NCBI RefSeq assembly: GCF_025311495.1
Contig: NZ_CP104398.1
Span: 1,943,884 to 2,007,883 of the forward strand
Length of the DNA: 64,000 nucleotides
Reading direction: 5' to 3'
From: Limosilactobacillus oris
GTDB taxonomy: Bacteria; Bacillota; Bacilli; Lactobacillales; Lactobacillaceae
The notes beneath the pieces were generated by a model. That model ran no database searches, was not told the origin of the DNA, and saw nothing but the letters and a program-made list of their open reading frames with translations. This document shows, piece after piece, positions 55,308 through 64,000 of the stretch; positions within the stretch are counted from its first letter, which is position 1, and each line of letters starts with the position of its first letter. Position numbers and translations under genes: made by a program.

Positions 55308-55771
55308 TTGAAAGACACCTGCGTGAATTACTCCTGGCCCACCAGGAGAAGTTCCTGATTCCTGCTAGTTTGGTTGCCAGTGTGAACGTTACTAATACGC
55401 TTGACCACGCCTTTTTGCTCTTGACCAAGAACCACTATGCCAAGATTGTGGTGGTTGATAATGATAACCACTACCGCGGGTTGATTTCCCTCTCAATGAT
55501 TACTGACCGCCTAATTGAAACGGCCAAGATCAACGTTGAGAACCTCCACCGCTACCGGGTCGGGGATGTTATGCAGACGGATGTTGCGCCGATTACCGAC
55601 CCCTACGACGTGGAGGAGAATCTCCACCTCCTGATTGATCAGTCCTTTTTGACGGTGGTCGACAGTGAGGGGCATTTTACGGGGATCGTAACCCGCCGGG
55701 AGCTGCTCAAGGCCGTCAACTATACCGTCCACCGCTTTGACCATTTTTATAACGTAAGTGAAAAAGATTAG
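55304..55771 (+). CDS. CBS-domain protein, CbpB/DarB-like
   Basis: 155 aa made of two CBS domains (about 25-75 and 85-145), start overlapping the previous stop by 4 bases. Family members CbpB (Listeria) and DarB (Bacillus) bind cyclic di-AMP and control (p)ppGpp synthetase or pyruvate carboxylase. The c-di-AMP role here is inferred. Confidence 0.82.
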   Translation: MIERHLRELLLAHQEKFLIPASLVASVNVTNTLDHAFLLLTKNHYAKIVVVDNDNHYRGLISLSMITDRLIETAKINVENLHRYRVGDVMQTDVAPITDPYDVEENLHLLIDQSFLTVVDSEGHFTGIVTRRELLKAVNYTVHRFDHFYNVSEKD

Positions 55772-55774
55772 ACA

Positions 55775-55828
55775 AAACCCACCAGTTCGGTGCGCTTGAA
55801 AAAGTGCTGCCTACCGGTGGGCTTTATT
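55775..55828. terminator. Bidirectional terminator between convergent operons
   Basis: CCCACC / GGTGGG arms around a long inner loop, T-rich on + after the right arm and on - after the left arm. Confidence 0.55.
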
Positions 55829-56664
55829 TACTTATCATTTTTCAGGATTTGCTGGATGGTTTTGAGAACGCCATCGTGGTTATTATCGGCGGCCGTGACG
55901 TGACCGGCCTGCATCCGGATTAACTGGTGGGCATTTTGCATCGCATAGCTTTGGGACGTCATTGCCAACATCCCCAGGTCGTTTTCGTTGTCGCCGAACG
56001 TGACGATTTCATCATCCGCAACGTTGAACCGTTCCTGCAAGAGGGCCAACCCGTTCCGTTTGGTGCCGCGGGCGTCGCCGATGAGGTCGGTGTTGAACCC
56101 TGAATTTTCAATAATTAGTGAGGCTGGTAGGTACTGGTCTAGGGTTGCTGCTACCCGTTGGAGGTCAACGTGGTCAGCAAAATTAATCGAAATCTTGGTA
56201 AACTCCTCGTGGGGATTGTTGCTGAAGAGCTGTCGCAGGTCGGTCACGGTGTGGACCTGCTCGTAAAAGGTCTTGACGATGGCGAGGTTGTGCTGGTCCA
56301 TCCGCTGATCCACGTATGATACCTGGGGGCCGGAGACCACGAGCTGGTTAATATCCTGCGGCCCGTAAAAGCGATCGAGGACGTGCAGGACGCGGGCCAA
56401 GGCCGGTGCTTGGATGGGGTAGGTTTGCAAAAGCTGCTGACCCTGGTGGACGACCGACCCGTTCTGTGATACGAAGGACATCTGGTCGAGGTAGGGCGCA
56501 AACTCACGGGCAAGGCGAGGATAGCTAGAACCGCTGGCAGCGACAAAGTGCACTTGGTGCTTGCGGAGTTGCCGAAAAACCTTAGCAAATAAGCGGTGGT
56601 TATAGCTATGATCATCGTGGAGAAAGGTTCCATCGAGGTCGGTCGCAATCATTTTAATTTTCAC
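55828..56664 (-). CDS. Cof-type HAD phosphatase
   Basis: 278 aa, GTG start at 56664 after GGAAGG. Catalytic ATDLDGTF (motif I), C2-type cap, and motif IV GDNENDLGM. Likely dephosphorylates sugar phosphates or flavin-type substrates. Its start overlaps the end of the MscS gene by 11 bases. Confidence 0.9.
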   Translation of the reverse strand: MKIKMIATDLDGTFLHDDHSYNHRLFAKVFRQLRKHQVHFVAASGSSYPRLAREFAPYLDQMSFVSQNGSVVHQGQQLLQTYPIQAPALARVLHVLDRFYGPQDINQLVVSGPQVSYVDQRMDQHNLAIVKTFYEQVHTVTDLRQLFSNNPHEEFTKISINFADHVDLQRVAATLDQYLPASLIIENSGFNTDLIGDARGTKRNGLALLQERFNVADDEIVTFGDNENDLGMLAMTSQSYAMQNAHQLIRMQAGHVTAADNNHDGVLKTIQQILKNDK

Positions 56665-57532
56665 TATGTTCTCTTCCTTCCCAAGATAGCGGCACCTGAG
56701 CCGCGTGGAGTTTTTTCAGATAGGCCGCAAGGAACTTGCTGGCGACCTGAGATTGGGTTCCGCTGGTGACGGTGATGGATACCCGAAAGACCAGCTGGGC
56801 ATTAACGGTCAACGGTCCAATAATGACCGGTTGTTCCCGCAGATCGGGCGTGTTGGCAATTAACTGCTGGTTAGCCTCCTCTACTAACTGGCGGACTTGG
56901 TCGAGTTTAGCACTGGGGGCAATGTGAATATCCACGTTGGTCACCATATTGTTGCGTGAAAAGTTTTGGACAATCGTGATTTGCCGGTTCGGGATATAGT
57001 TGAGGGTTCCATCGGCACTGGTTACCTGGGTCGTCCGGATCCCGATCGCGGTCACGGTACCCTTAATCTGGCCGATAGCAACCGTATCCCCAACGTCAAG
57101 CTGCTGCTCGAGTAGGATGAAAAAACCGTTGACCAGGTCGCTGACGAAGCCCTGGGCCCCCAGTCCTAATGCGATGCTAAAGATTCCGGCACCGGCAATC
57201 AACGTACCTACGGGAACGCCAATTTCGGAAAGAATGGCGTAGAGAAAGAAGAAGTAGCAGGTGTAGCGATAGATATTAAGTGTCATTGTCCGGATGGTTG
57301 CCAGCCGATTTTTATTTTTTAATAGTTGGTAGCGCTTGGACTCAAGGAACAGGTGGTTAATAATCAAGCGGCCTAGCCACAATATAATCAAGAAGAGCAG
57401 GGCGGTGACGATAATCAAGAGCAACTTATTGAGAATTTGCCGCCCAATTTCATTCCAGGATAGGTCGGTAAAGGCATGTTTGACTTGTTCCAGCTGTTTA
57501 TTCAATTGGGCATTTCCAGCACCAAGAATCAT
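56654..57532 (-). CDS. MscS family mechanosensitive channel
   Basis: 292 aa, ATG after AAAGGAGG. Three membrane helices (about 35-60, 88-105, 108-135; TM3 is Gly/Ala-rich, GAGIFSIALGLGAQGF), then the beta-domain GTVTAIGIRTTQV and a C-terminal alpha/beta cage domain. Releases solutes on hypo-osmotic shock. Confidence 0.9.
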   Translation of the reverse strand: MILGAGNAQLNKQLEQVKHAFTDLSWNEIGRQILNKLLLIIVTALLFLIILWLGRLIINHLFLESKRYQLLKNKNRLATIRTMTLNIYRYTCYFFFLYAILSEIGVPVGTLIAGAGIFSIALGLGAQGFVSDLVNGFFILLEQQLDVGDTVAIGQIKGTVTAIGIRTTQVTSADGTLNYIPNRQITIVQNFSRNNMVTNVDIHIAPSAKLDQVRQLVEEANQQLIANTPDLREQPVIIGPLTVNAQLVFRVSITVTSGTQSQVASKFLAAYLKKLHAAQVPLSWEGREHSEN

Positions 57533-57676
57533 GGGACGTTCCTCCTTTGGGTATATCCTTTTAATTGTAACAAGTTCTGCGAGGGAATGTCGATAGGGGG
57601 AATTTGTTGTTTTGCCCGGGATTGTGATATGCTATCATTGATATAACTGAATTGTGCAATCGGGAGGCGGAGTAGA

Positions 57677-58117
57677 ATGACTTTTGGTGAATTAGCAGGG
57701 TTAATCGCTGCAATTGCCTTTTTGATCCTGGTGGTTTTCTTATGTATTCTGATCAACCATCTTAGTAAAACCATGCAGGAAACCAACCGGAGTATTTCCC
57801 TGCTCACAAAGGATATGGATAGCCTGAGCAAGGAAGTTGAAGAAGTTTTAGGAAATACAAATGTCTTGTTAGAAGATATCAACAAGAAGTCTAGTCAATT
57901 GGATCCGGCCGTTAAGGCTGTGGCTGACGTTAGCCAGAGTGTGGTGGACATCAATGATCAACTGCACGAGATGGCAGAAAAGGTTGCAACCCAGCGTGAA
58001 AAGAACCGGCTGGGCTTAGGCTTAGCAAAAACTGCCGGAAAGACGGTTGTGCTCAGTGCTTTCAACCGTTACCGTCAGCACCGAAAGAATAAGAAAGGGG
58101 CCGCAAAAGATGAGTAA
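57677..58117 (+). CDS. DUF948 membrane-anchored protein (YtxG-like)
   Basis: 146 aa. One N-terminal membrane helix (about 8-30), then a helical coil with the VKAVADVSQSVVDIN hallmark and a basic tail. Overlaps the next gene by 8 bases. Pair of general stress-type genes as in Bacillus ytxGH. Confidence 0.85.
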   Translation: MTFGELAGLIAAIAFLILVVFLCILINHLSKTMQETNRSISLLTKDMDSLSKEVEEVLGNTNVLLEDINKKSSQLDPAVKAVADVSQSVVDINDQLHEMAEKVATQREKNRLGLGLAKTAGKTVVLSAFNRYRQHRKNKKGAAKDE

Positions 58118-58508
58118 AAAATTATTAACGGGAATCGTTTTGGGAAGTGTTGCCACTGTTGCGAGCTGGGCGCTGTTGCCTAAGGCTAAGCGTCAGGAAT
58201 TGCAGACGCAGGCCAATAGTAAATTAAATGATATTGCCGACTACGTTACTGACTACGCCTTAACGGCATTGGATATTGTTGACGAGCGCTTAGCCGAAAT
58301 GGACAACGCGGGAGTTACGGACCGGATCAAGGCGGCTGGTCAAAAGGTTAAGGATAAGAAGGACCAAGTGGTTGACCACCTAGCCAATGATGATTTTGAC
58401 GAACAGACGGCGGCAATCCGGGAAAAACTAGCTAATGCTAATTCCACGGCTGACCAGGATGATGACATTGTCATTGATGCAACCGCGGATGATAATAATG
58501 AAGAATAA
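58110..58508 (+). CDS. YtxH-like protein
   Basis: 132 aa from ATG 58110; the upstream frame to 58047 lies inside the DUF948 gene. N-terminal hydrophobic helix (MSKKLLTGIVLGSVATVASW) followed by an alanine-rich acidic helical domain. Envelope-associated stress protein family, function unknown. Confidence 0.78.
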   Translation: MSKKLLTGIVLGSVATVASWALLPKAKRQELQTQANSKLNDIADYVTDYALTALDIVDERLAEMDNAGVTDRIKAAGQKVKDKKDQVVDHLANDDFDEQTAAIREKLANANSTADQDDDIVIDATADDNNEE

Positions 58509-58529
58509 CGCACAATTAAGATAAAATGG

Positions 58530-58565
58530 CCGTTGCCCTCCTGGCTTGAGTGGCAACGGCTTTTC
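58530..58565 (+). terminator. Terminator before ccpA
   Basis: Perfect 9-bp stem GCCGTTGCC / GGCAACGGC with a 14-nt loop, then TTTT. Confidence 0.75.
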
Positions 58566-58589
58566 GATTACCGTTGACCGAAAGATGTT

Positions 58590-58627
58590 CGCAATCGTTT
58601 GCCAAGTAGATTTTAATTTGCTATATT
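58590..58627 (+). promoter_or_regulatory. ccpA promoter with possible cre site
   Basis: TTGCCA (58599-58604), 17-nt spacer, TATATT (58622-58627). The stretch CGCAATCGTTTGCC (58590-58603) resembles the catabolite-responsive element around its CG centre but with about four mismatches, and it overlaps the -35. Autoregulation is possible. Confidence 0.45.
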
Positions 58628-58684
58628 AGTGTAGCTATGAAAAATAATGAAAGCATGATATATCAATAAAGAAAGGGCTATCTT

Positions 58685-59692
58685 ATGGAAAAACAAGCTG
58701 TGACAATTTATACCGTTGCGCGTGAAGCGCGGGTTTCGATGGCGACCGTTTCCCGGGTGGTTAATGGCAACCCCAACGTTAAGCCGGCCACTCGGCAAAA
58801 GGTCCTTGACGTAATTGAACGTTTAAACTACCGGCCAAACGCCGTAGCACGGGGCCTAGCTTCTAAGCGGACGACCACGGTTGGGGTAGTAATTCCTAGC
58901 ATCACGAACCCGTACTTTGCGGAACTCGCCTTGGGAATTGATGATATTGCCTCAATGTACAAGTACAACATCATCCTGGCTAATTCGGATTATGATAATG
59001 ACAAAATTTTGAAGGTGGTTCGCAACCTCCATGCTAAGCAGGTTGACGGAATTGTTTTCATGGGCTTTGACTTATCCCCAGAATTACGGGCTGAATTTAA
59101 GTCGAGCAGTACACCGGTAGTGGTTGCTGGCTCCGTGGTCAACGATAAGGAACTTCCGGCAGTTCGGATTGACTACCGCAAGGCTGCCAAAGAAGCGGTA
59201 ACCCGGTTGTTGGATCACAACCATGACCACGTTGCCCTAGTGACGAGCTCGCTCGGCTACTCAATCAATGCCGATGACCGGCTCAGCGGCTACAAGGATG
59301 CTTTGGCGGATGCCGGGGTCGATTTTGATGACCAGCTGGTAATTGAAACCGATGGTAGCTACAAGCAGATTTATGACCAGGCGAAGGCAATTGCTGATTC
59401 CGGCGTCAAGGCTGCTTACGTGACGAATGACCACTTGGCGGTGGGACTGTTAAACGGACTCACGGATAGCGGCATCAAGGTGCCAGACGATTTTGAGATT
59501 ATTTCATCCAATGACACGACCTACACTCGGCTGTGCCGGCCAATGCTGACTTCAATTAGCCAGCCGCTGTACGATATTGGTGCTGTTTCCATGCGCTTGT
59601 TAACGAAGCTGATGGAAGACAAGGATGACAGCGAAAGCGACGTCATCTTGGAACACAGCATTATTCCACGGCAGTCGACCCGTTTGCAATAG
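58685..59692 (+). CDS. ccpA: Catabolite control protein A
   Basis: 335 aa LacI-family regulator. Helix-turn-helix TIYTVAREARVSMATVSRVV (8-27) and hinge helix PNAVARGLASKR, then the periplasmic-binding-like domain. Close to CcpA in the N-terminus; with HPr-Ser-P it binds cre sites to control carbon use. Confidence 0.93.
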   Translation: MEKQAVTIYTVAREARVSMATVSRVVNGNPNVKPATRQKVLDVIERLNYRPNAVARGLASKRTTTVGVVIPSITNPYFAELALGIDDIASMYKYNIILANSDYDNDKILKVVRNLHAKQVDGIVFMGFDLSPELRAEFKSSSTPVVVAGSVVNDKELPAVRIDYRKAAKEAVTRLLDHNHDHVALVTSSLGYSINADDRLSGYKDALADAGVDFDDQLVIETDGSYKQIYDQAKAIADSGVKAAYVTNDHLAVGLLNGLTDSGIKVPDDFEIISSNDTTYTRLCRPMLTSISQPLYDIGAVSMRLLTKLMEDKDDSESDVILEHSIIPRQSTRLQ

Positions 59693-59705
59693 GTGGCTGA
59701 GACCA

Positions 59706-60539
59706 GTGCAAACAAGGAGTGGAATTCACCAAGCGCGGCGCAATCATGACTCGGCTGGCAAACAGGGTACCCACCTTGCGTTTAACATCTGTGGGCTAGT
59801 TATTCTGGTCCTGTTAATGGTTAGCTTAATAGCTAGCCGGACGGTTTTTAACAAGCGGTTTGTAATGCACGAAGTCACCTCATCAACGGTAGAAACAGAC
59901 CTGCTGGACCAAGTGCAGGCCGGGCTAAGCCAGTACGGTATTCCGCGTACGGTCCTGACGAAGGATGATACCGATCGAATTGTTAGAACGGTGGTGAATC
60001 AAGCCTTCACGGGTCAGGAGCTAAGCCTGGACCTGAGTCAGGTTACCAACCGCTTAGCTGGCCAGGCCAACAGTCAGCTAGCCCAGTTTGGCATTTCAAC
60101 AAGTTTACTGCCGTCCGGGACGACCGCTGCGGTCAACGACAATATCAATTCTGCCGTTAATTCGCGAATTAATACTCCGCAGGTAAAACAGGCAATCAAC
60201 AGCCTTCAGCTGGCGCGGATGGTTAATACTACGGTTCTCGGCATCAGCAGTGTTCTCATGGTCATAATGCTGGTAGGGGCTGCTATCCGCCGTCACTTAG
60301 TCCAGAGCTTTTCTTGGATCTGTACGCTTGCCCTGCTGGTTAGTGGGGGTCTGGTAATGACAGTCAAGGGCGTCATTCCCCACCTAGCCGCTGCTAATCC
60401 TGAATACAGCTCGCTGGCGGCCCAGGTAGCGACTGACTTCCAGGCCGCTGCATTAACCTGGCTGGGCCTGCTGGCGATAGTTGCCATCGTCCTGTGGGTA
60501 ATCAGGCTGTTGAGCCCGCGATTATCGTCTCGACGGTAA
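59706..60539 (+). CDS. Hypothetical membrane protein downstream of ccpA
   Basis: About 270-277 aa, no family recognised. Three or four membrane helices: one near the N-terminus, two around the middle (ISSVLMVIMLVG, ICTLALLVSGG) and one at the end, with an extracellular domain of about 120 residues rich in Gln/Asn/Thr after the first. The start is unclear: GTG 59706 has no ribosome binding site, while AAGGAG (59714-59719) precedes only a rare in-frame ATT at 59724. Confidence 0.65.
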   Translation: MQTRSGIHQARRNHDSAGKQGTHLAFNICGLVILVLLMVSLIASRTVFNKRFVMHEVTSSTVETDLLDQVQAGLSQYGIPRTVLTKDDTDRIVRTVVNQAFTGQELSLDLSQVTNRLAGQANSQLAQFGISTSLLPSGTTAAVNDNINSAVNSRINTPQVKQAINSLQLARMVNTTVLGISSVLMVIMLVGAAIRRHLVQSFSWICTLALLVSGGLVMTVKGVIPHLAAANPEYSSLAAQVATDFQAAALTWLGLLAIVAIVLWVIRLLSPRLSSRR

Positions 60540-60541
60540 CC

Positions 60542-60570
60542 TTGAATTCATAGTCGTTTTTTGCTAAAAT
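60542..60570 (+). promoter_or_regulatory. Promoter of yebC
   Basis: TTGAAT (60542-60547), 17-nt spacer, TGC-TAAAAT (60562-60570). Confidence 0.65.
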
Positions 60571-60611
60571 TTATCTGTTTATCACATTAATAAAGAAAAG
60601 AGGAGTCAGTA

Positions 60612-61352
60612 ATGTCAGGACATTCAAAATGGCATAACATTCAGGGGCGGAAGAACGCCCAGGATGCTAAGCGGGGCAAGATTTTCCAAAAGATTTCCCG
60701 TGATTTGTACCAAGCAGCTAAAGCAGGTGATCCTGATCCAGCTAACAACGCCCAATTACGGCTGGTCATTGACAAGGCCCACGCGGCTAACATGCCAAAG
60801 AAGAACATTGACCGGGCGATTGCTAAGGCTTCTGGTATTGGTGGCGCAAAGTTCGAAGAAGTTACCTACGAAGGGTATGCTCCAGGTGGGGTTGCCGTGA
60901 TGGTTTCCGCCTTAACTGATAACAAGAACCGGACTGCTTCAGCTGTTCGTTCAGCATTTAGTCACTCTGGTGGTTCGCTGGGTGCTAGTGGTTCCGTTGC
61001 CTACATGTTCAACCGCCAAGGTTTGATTGAAATTTTGCGGGATGATCTTGACACCAGTGAAGACGACATGTTGATGGACGCCCTGGATGCTGGTGCGGAT
61101 GACATGAAGGCTACTGAAGAAAAGTTCCAAATCTTCACTGACCCAAGTAGCATGACTGCTGTTCGTGATGCTTTGCAGGAAAAGGGTTACGACCTGGACA
61201 CTGCCGAAGTAACGATGATTCCAGAAAACCGCACGGCCGTTCCTGAAGACAAGGTTAAGCAATACCGGCATTTAATTGATGAATTAACTGCTAACGATGA
61301 TGTTGCCGACATCTACGAAACTGGAATTTTACCAGATGACGATGAAGAATAA
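60612..61352 (+). CDS. yebC: YebC/PmpR family protein
   Basis: 246 aa, ATG after AGAGGAG. The start [20 protein letters not shown] is the family signature, and the three-domain length is normal. Members regulate transcription or help translate polyproline stretches. Upstream of comG here, as often in lactobacilli. Confidence 0.95.
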   Translation: MSGHSKWHNIQGRKNAQDAKRGKIFQKISRDLYQAAKAGDPDPANNAQLRLVIDKAHAANMPKKNIDRAIAKASGIGGAKFEEVTYEGYAPGGVAVMVSALTDNKNRTASAVRSAFSHSGGSLGASGSVAYMFNRQGLIEILRDDLDTSEDDMLMDALDAGADDMKATEEKFQIFTDPSSMTAVRDALQEKGYDLDTAEVTMIPENRTAVPEDKVKQYRHLIDELTANDDVADIYETGILPDDDEE

Positions 61353-61370
61353 GTAGTCATTACGATGAAC

Positions 61371-61411
61371 TAAAAAATCCAATTCTCATGATGGTGAGAA
61401 TTGGATTTTTT
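61371..61411. terminator. Terminator after yebC
   Basis: AAAATCCAATTCTCA / TGAGAATTGGATTTT stem of about 15 bp with a short loop; T-rich both ways. Confidence 0.8.
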
Positions 61412-61461
61412 AGTTTAAATTGCTCCCGTTACCGTTTCTTATAGGTGAGGGGGCTTTTTGG

Positions 61462-62439
61462 ATGATTGGATTTGAAAAAGAAATTGCAGTGGCGATTGGT
61501 CGGCGAGCGGCCGACTTGTATATCTTGCCATATAAAAAGTATTACCGGCTGCTGATTAACTGCCAGGGACAATTACGGGTAGTTAAGGAAGTCACGCCTG
61601 ACTATGGTCAGCGACTGATCTCTTATTTAAAGTACCAGGCGGACATGGCGGTTAGTGAACACCGGCGGCCGCAGTTAGGAGCGATGGAATGGCACCACGG
61701 GCCGGAAATTATTAACTTGCGGCTCTCGAGCGTCGGCGACTACCAGGGGCGCGAGTCCTTAGTAGTGCGTTTTATCTACCATTTCAGCGCTAGCAATTAC
61801 CACTTGCTCTTCCCAGATCAGTGGCAGGAGTTAAAGGCCCTGCTAAAGCAACGGGGACTGGTCTTGTTTGCGGGACCCATGGGGTCTGGCAAGACCACCA
61901 CAATGTATCAATTGGCCCGGCAGGTGGCTGATCAGCAGGTAGTCATGGCAATTGAGGATCCGGTGGAAATTGATGAGCCGTCCTTTGTCCAACTCCAGGT
62001 CAATGAACTGGCCGGGATGAATTACCAACAATTGCTCCGGCTAGGTCTTCGCCACCGACCGGACGTTTTTATTATCGGTGAAATTCGCGACCCAGAGACA
62101 GCCCAGATGACCGTCCAGGCTGCTTTGAGCGGTCACCTCGTGCTGGGGACTGTTCACGCGCAGAATGTCTTTGGGGTAGTAGCGCGGCTGGAGCAGCTGG
62201 GGGTTGCACCTTTTTATCTGGAGCAGGTTTTAACGGGAGTTTTTTATCAGCGGCTCTTACCATGTCAGGACGGGAAGCAGGCGGTCCTGTTCGATTCCTT
62301 ACGGGGAGCGGACTTGCAGGCTGCATTAGTAAATCATAAGAAACGGGGGATGACAGATGACTGGCGGACACGCCTTCAACGGGCTTATGACCAAAAAAAG
62401 ATTAGTTCTGCGGTTCAAGCGGCGTTCGCGCAGGGTTAG
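61462..62439 (+). CDS. comGA: Competence pilus ATPase ComGA
   Basis: 325 aa from ATG 61462, about 10 bases after GAGGGGG. Secretion ATPase with Walker A GPMGSGKTT (about 137-145), the Asp box IEDPVE and Walker B FIIGEIRDPETA. Powers assembly of the transformation pilus. First gene of comG; a late-competence promoter was not identified by eye. Confidence 0.92.
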   Translation: MIGFEKEIAVAIGRRAADLYILPYKKYYRLLINCQGQLRVVKEVTPDYGQRLISYLKYQADMAVSEHRRPQLGAMEWHHGPEIINLRLSSVGDYQGRESLVVRFIYHFSASNYHLLFPDQWQELKALLKQRGLVLFAGPMGSGKTTTMYQLARQVADQQVVMAIEDPVEIDEPSFVQLQVNELAGMNYQQLLRLGLRHRPDVFIIGEIRDPETAQMTVQAALSGHLVLGTVHAQNVFGVVARLEQLGVAPFYLEQVLTGVFYQRLLPCQDGKQAVLFDSLRGADLQAALVNHKKRGMTDDWRTRLQRAYDQKKISSAVQAAFAQG

Positions 62440-63436
62440 TTTTAACCAGGTGGCACAGGCAAAATGGTTTTTACTAATGGGGGACCTGCTAAAGGTCGGC
62501 TTTTCCTTGCAGCGGGCCCTGGCGTTTACGGCCGTGGTGATGAAGCGGCAGCGGTTGGCGTTAGTAATGGTTAACCAGCGCTTGATGGAGGGGAAGTCGT
62601 TTGCGGATAGCATGCAACCCTTCGTGGGGGCGGACCTTTATTATCAGTTGCTGCTAGCGGAGAAACACGGTGAACTTAGCCACATTTTAACTGAAATCGG
62701 GACGCTTTTACTAACAAAGCAGCGTCAGCGGCAGAAACTTCACAGACTGTTGCAGTACCCGCTCCTGTTGCTCTTTTTACTCGGTGCCTTAATGGTGGGG
62801 CTAAGCGTCTACGTTTTTCCCGAGTTGAGCAGCTGGCAAACCGGGACCACGAGAATCAAGTGGGACCGGCTGAAAGAAACCGGGATTTTTTTACTGAGTT
62901 TTGTCCTCCTTGCAGCCTTGGGGTGGGGTGTTCGCACTGGCTACCGGTGGCATCGTTTCAATGCCGATCAACGGGCGGCCTGGCTGTGTGGGTTGCCGGT
63001 AGTCGGGCGCTGCTATTGCCTGTACTATGGTTATTATTTATCCACTACTTTAGCGACCCTCTTGCAGTGCGGAATGTCATTAAAAGAAATCTTAGCCGTT
63101 GTGAACCAGTTTGCGCCTCGGTCCCTGCTTTATTGCCTTGGTCAGCTTCTTCAAAGCCAGCTGGCTGCCGGTGGTGATGTTAAGAGCTTAGTCAACAGTC
63201 GCCCGTATTTACCGAATGAGTTAGTGATTTTAGCAGACAAGGGAACGACAATAGACCAGCTTGGGACTGATTTGATGGCTTTAGGCAAGATTCAGTTTCA
63301 ACGGTTGCTAGCCCAGCTAGAAGAATTACTGAGTTTTGTTCAGCCAGTTATTTTTATCGTCATTGCGGTGGTGATTGTGGTCCTGTACCTGAGTATTTTG
63401 CTGCCAATCTACCAGTCCATTCAGGGGGTGTACTAA
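62357..63436 (+). CDS. comGB: Competence pilus membrane platform protein ComGB
   Basis: 359 aa GspF-type protein with three membrane helices (about 131-153, 175-195, 330-352). ATG 62357 gives an 83-base overlap with comGA; an in-frame ATG at 62387 would shorten it by 10 residues. Scaffold for the ComGA ATPase and pilin assembly. Confidence 0.9.
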   Translation: MTGGHAFNGLMTKKRLVLRFKRRSRRVSFNQVAQAKWFLLMGDLLKVGFSLQRALAFTAVVMKRQRLALVMVNQRLMEGKSFADSMQPFVGADLYYQLLLAEKHGELSHILTEIGTLLLTKQRQRQKLHRLLQYPLLLLFLLGALMVGLSVYVFPELSSWQTGTTRIKWDRLKETGIFLLSFVLLAALGWGVRTGYRWHRFNADQRAAWLCGLPVVGRCYCLYYGYYLSTTLATLLQCGMSLKEILAVVNQFAPRSLLYCLGQLLQSQLAAGGDVKSLVNSRPYLPNELVILADKGTTIDQLGTDLMALGKIQFQRLLAQLEELLSFVQPVIFIVIAVVIVVLYLSILLPIYQSIQGVY

Positions 63437-63750
63437 TGGAAAAAGTCTTCAAACGGCGGCGGTCCGGCTTCACCTTACTAGAAATGTCCATAGTGCTCTT
63501 TATTATTAGTTTGCTGATTTTAATCGTGCTGCCAAACTTAGCCCAGCAGCGTCGGCATGCTAATCGCGTGCATGGTGATGCAATGGTTGCCGTTGTTCAA
63601 ACCCAAATTGATGCTTATGAGAACGAACACGGTACGAACCGGGTCAGCTATGCCCAACTCCAGGCGGATGACTACCTGACCAAGGCCCAGGTTGCTCGTG
63701 CCCAGCGGGAGCAAATCGTCATTGCTAATGGGAAAGCATACCGACGATGA
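63436..63750 (+). CDS. comGC: Major competence pseudopilin ComGC
   Basis: 104 aa, start overlapping the comGB stop by 1 base. Type III signal RRRSG / FTLLEMS with cleavage after G11 and E16 at position +5, then the hydrophobic helix. Main pilus subunit for DNA uptake. Confidence 0.93.
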   Translation: MEKVFKRRRSGFTLLEMSIVLFIISLLILIVLPNLAQQRRHANRVHGDAMVAVVQTQIDAYENEHGTNRVSYAQLQADDYLTKAQVARAQREQIVIANGKAYRR

Positions 63751-64000
63751 GCAGGGCCAAAGCGTTTACGATGCTTGAGATGGTCATTGCCTTAGCACTT
63801 GTTACGGTAATCCTGCTCTTTACCGGTCCACTGGTTAGTCACAGCCATGAACAGGTGGTTGAGCAGCGATTTTGGCAGAGTTTTCGCCAGCAATGGCATT
63901 TGGCACAGACACGGGCTCAGCTCAAGCGTCAGCCAACTACGATCACCTATTCTGCGGATACCAATGCAGTGGTTTTTACCAGCTGGCAAAATCGCACCAC
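63747..64000 (+). CDS. comGD: Competence minor pseudopilin ComGD (partial, cut by window end)
   Basis: Start overlaps the comGC stop by 4 bases; open to the last base, 84 codons visible. Type III signal AFTMLEMVIALAL: cleavage would be before F7, with E11 at +5, but position -1 is Ala rather than the usual Gly. Minor pilin of the uptake machine. Confidence 0.85.
   Translation, partial: MSRAKAFTMLEMVIALALVTVILLFTGPLVSHSHEQVVEQRFWQSFRQQWHLAQTRAQLKRQPTTITYSADTNAVVFTSWQNRT

Noticed and set aside
1..64000. CRISPR arrays, tRNA, rRNA and insertion sequences
   Set aside because: No regular repeat-spacer array, cloverleaf with conserved T-loop, rRNA signature or transposase was recognised by eye.

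Overview
The window comes from a low-to-mid GC Firmicute of the Lactobacillaceae, most likely a heterofermentative lactobacillus close to Limosilactobacillus. Three things point there: the gene order ymfF-ymfH-rodZ-pgsA-cinA-recA-rny-mutS-mutL-ruvA-ruvB-yajC, the T-box leaders on valS, alaS and an amino-acid ABC operon, and a short (about 300 aa) 6-phosphogluconate dehydrogenase typical of phosphoketolase-pathway lactobacilli. This is inferred from protein character and synteny, not from a database search.

Positions 1 to about 10480 are an accessory element, visibly more AT-rich than the rest and full of small ORFans. Its plan is that of a phage-inducible chromosomal island (PICI) or similar phage satellite. 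A tyrosine integrase and a CI-like repressor lie on the + strand, with a lipoprotein gene between them. A Cro-like gene, a Rha-family gene, an excisionase-like helix-turn-helix gene and a DnaD-like replication gene lie on the - strand. Three operator-like palindromes separate the divergent arms, and iteron-like 29-bp repeats lie just downstream of the replication gene. No capsid, tail, portal or terminase gene is visible; the left end lies outside the window. The left part carries what looks like a type I toxin-antitoxin locus (a 32-aa membrane peptide on the - strand, a convergent antisense RNA on the + strand), further tiny membrane peptides, a 35-aa gene with its own promoter and terminator, and a second + strand RNA candidate.

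Positions 10495 to 64000 are compact, conserved chromosome, almost all on the + strand: a K+ channel; cysteine desulfurase-thiI; T-box-valS, folC, radC; mreBCD; a T-box with two antiterminator/terminator modules driving a predicted histidine ABC transporter; the M16 peptidase pair, rodZ, pgsA, cinA, recA, rny; mutS-mutL-ruvA-ruvB, a degenerate Tgt-family gene and yajC; gnd, nrnA, a DEAD-box helicase; T-box-alaS, ireB-ruvX-DUF1292; cvpA-mutS2-trxA; yslB (-), murI-rdgB-yfcE-CBS protein; a HAD phosphatase and an MscS channel (-); two envelope stress-type genes, ccpA, a membrane protein, yebC; and the start of the comG competence pilus operon, cut by the window end in comGD.

Functionally the core covers tRNA charging and thiolation, cell elongation (MreBCD, RodZ, MurI), recombination and mismatch repair (RecA, MutS/L, RuvAB, RuvX, MutS2, RadC), RNA turnover (Rny, NrnA, helicase), carbon control (CcpA) and DNA uptake (ComG). 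The most interesting signals are the candidate type I toxin-antitoxin locus at 212-376, the iterons at 3062-3165 in the satellite-like island, the Tgt-family protein lacking its base-binding residues, and the duplicated T-box decision module.
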